Source: Eumeta japonica (Eukaryota > Arthropoda > Insecta > Lepidoptera > Psychidae). Taken from it: 64,000 nt of DNA. The DNA is taken from NCBI GenBank assembly GCA_005406025.1, contig BGZK01000184.1, positions 372,001 through 436,000 of the forward strand, given 5' to 3'. The position numbers and the translations under genes were made by a program. The notes below the pieces were generated by a model. It saw only the letters and a program-made list of their open reading frames with translations, was not told where the DNA came from and ran no database searches. Positions 55,101 to 58,100 of this stretch are shown here, one piece after another (within the stretch, counting starts at the first letter, position 1; every line of letters begins with the position of its first letter).

Positions 55101-58100
55101 CATTAATAGAAAAAAAATCGCATTTTAAAATCTAGTTCTGCAAAAGGTGCAACCACCAGCCCTTGGCCTACGGAGAATAGGCAGTCGAGTACATGCAGGA
55201 GCGGACCTTCTGCATATTCTTATACTGTGGTGTCATTTATGCCGTTTTGCCAAAAGAGACGGCTGTGTATACATTTATCGATACGGACAACATTTGCATA
55301 TTGTAGAGGTTAAGTCGGCGTTATTATTGAAATGAAAACTTCTATAGACACGTTGGGCAATTTTTTGAATAAGGAAAATCTTATGACTTCGCACGTTAGC
55401 GGTCTAAATAAATTAAAAGTGTATGTGATTTTTTTTTTGTGTATGTGAAAACCGTATTTTAATTGAATTGCAAGATTATTTTTTTTTAATGTAAAAGCTT
55501 TAATTTTGCATTTAAAACCTTAATATGTACATTGACTTCCAATTCGAATTTATTGAACGTGCGGAGCTCATCGCGTGTTTGATTAATGAATAGCCCGTAT
55601 ACGAATTTATTTAGTTGTTTCAAGAAGTGACGATAGAGATTTTAATCTACAAATTATAAAATAATGTAATGTGTAGATACAAATTATAAAACAATATGAC
55701 TACTAGATAATTCGAAAGATTCAGAAAAATACATTGTTATTTCATAGCATTAAAGTTTAATTCTATTTTTGCCTATTAGTTTAATGTTTATTTTTTTTTT
55801 CTATACCTAAAAATAGATGAAATGCATTAAATAGGGTTTTATTTCGTTCTTGTAATGAAACAAATGACATACAAAAAGCTGTGGTGCGGACTACATTTCT
55901 GCAGGCTATATTTAACAATACAAATAGTTAGTATACATACGTTTATAAAATTACGGACTATGTCATTTTATCAATTCTGTTAAATACTTGTATTATTATA
56001 TTTTGATATTAAATTATGCTACGTGAAAATATTGAAGTAATGAATTTTCCTATTTTTCGTTTTATATTTCTTGCCTAACAATTTTGCCAGTGTAAATTTA
56101 GTTTAGTTGCTATAGCGACGTGGAAATAACACAATAGATTCACTTGGGGCGTTTTTTTCAGCTGTAAATTACGGTTACTAGGTGGTTATAGATCCGCATT
56201 TAGTTTTAATGACATACTCGTTTGTCAACTACTGTGAACAAAAAAGAAGTAATATAAAAAAAATTAAATGCACTTTAAAAAAAAATACTCAAAATTATGA
56301 AATAACTTTTTTATATATACACAAAATTAACCAACAAAAACCAAAGCGAACAGTCAATTTTTTAGCAGTCATCTCTTGATGTTAATTCAATACTGCCTAA
56401 AGAATTCTGAAGAGACCGACACAAGTGAAAATGCAGAGTTTAAAGTCAAAGCTAAGGTAGATGCATTAACACTTCCCAGCCAACTCTGTCAATATTTACT
56501 GAGTGGCTTAAGATGTGTGTGGTCTGGCGTTATCATGGTGAAAAACCATACCTTTTCTGTTGATTTATTCCGGCCGTTTTTTCTCTACTTCTTGCTTGAA
56601 TCCATCAGCTGTTGACAATAGAGATCCGAATCGATGGTTTTAAAAGGCAGTAAAAGCTCATAATGAATAATACCCTCCTAACCCCACCACACATAGCATC
56701 AACTTATTGCAGTTATTCTAAGTATCACTATAGTCTGTGGAGCTTGATTGCCTTTTGACCATGATCTTTTTCGCACGTTCTTGTCGTAGCAAACCCATTT
56801 TTTATCACCGGTGTTCAATCTTTTCAAATACGATTCGGTTTCATTACAATTCGATAGAGAATCGTAAATGTGTACACGATTCATTGAATGTCTTTCAGTG
56901 AGCTCGTGTCGGACCTAAGTATCCGGTTTCTTTTCAAATGGATCAAAACTATTTTTAGTGAACCCAGATCTGTTTAACTGTGTCGTAAGAATTAATATGT
57001 CGATCTTGCTCTACTTTTTCTAAAATGGCATCGACTTTATCCGTAACAGGTCGACCAGAACGAGCTTTTATCTTTGACATCAAAATTACCGAACTGAAAA
57101 CGCTTGAAACAGTTTTGTGCCACTCTAACCAAAACGGTATTAGGTCCATAGCTGTCACAAATTTTTTTCTTGGTTTGTGACGCATTTTTTCTTTTCTTTT
57201 GTATTAAAACTTCAAAATGTATCCAATTTCGTCATTAAATTCATTGATTTTGGTAAACAGAAAAATAATAGAAAAATGACGGGTCACCGTTTTTACTTTT
57301 AATTTTTCATTAAAATGACATATATTTGATGGTATCAAAACTAGCCAGATAGAAATAGCACAACCAAAGAGATTTTACTGCAACTTTTTACTCATAAGTT
57401 ACGAAAAACCATTGTCCCTGACCTAATATAAAGAAAATGCGCAATATCGACAAAAACAATAAGTACAACTATTTTGTTGTTTATGTTACCACGTTTTGTG
57501 ATGCAAATTTTCAACCTTTTATTATTTTTCCGGGCAAATTACTCGTATCTAGGTACCATATACCTCATCCTTGTACAACGAACTCGTACCTGAGTCAGTA
57601 GTTTGCACTACCTGGGGCGCCCCTTTACCCAACGATCTTACTGACCTATCAATCATAAAGCATAGTTTACCCTTATCATATGCGTCATACAAATTTCGTT
57701 CGCCTCACTTCACGATACGGGTTCAATTTTTTCACTACACAACAATGATAGCCCGCCGTCCATGACGTAAGGTTCAATCCACACAATTATTATGTATCAT
57801 AAATATATTATAAAGAGTTAAGTTAGACACAGCCCGAAGGCTACTAGTGCACGATAGGCTGTGACTACTTAACATGGACGTCCGATTATGGAATGGCCTT
57901 TTGGCCGAACTTAATCGAGCATTGTCGGCGTTGCAACGAGTACCATAGACCGATCTCTTACGCCGGGTTCTCACGTGTCGATTTTTGTCGTTCAACTTCA
58001 GCCAATCAACTATTTTAACGATAAAACTTGAGCGAGTTCCGTTTACAAGCTAGAATACGAATAGAAATCAATCCGTTATTTCATGATGGCGTCGAATGAG

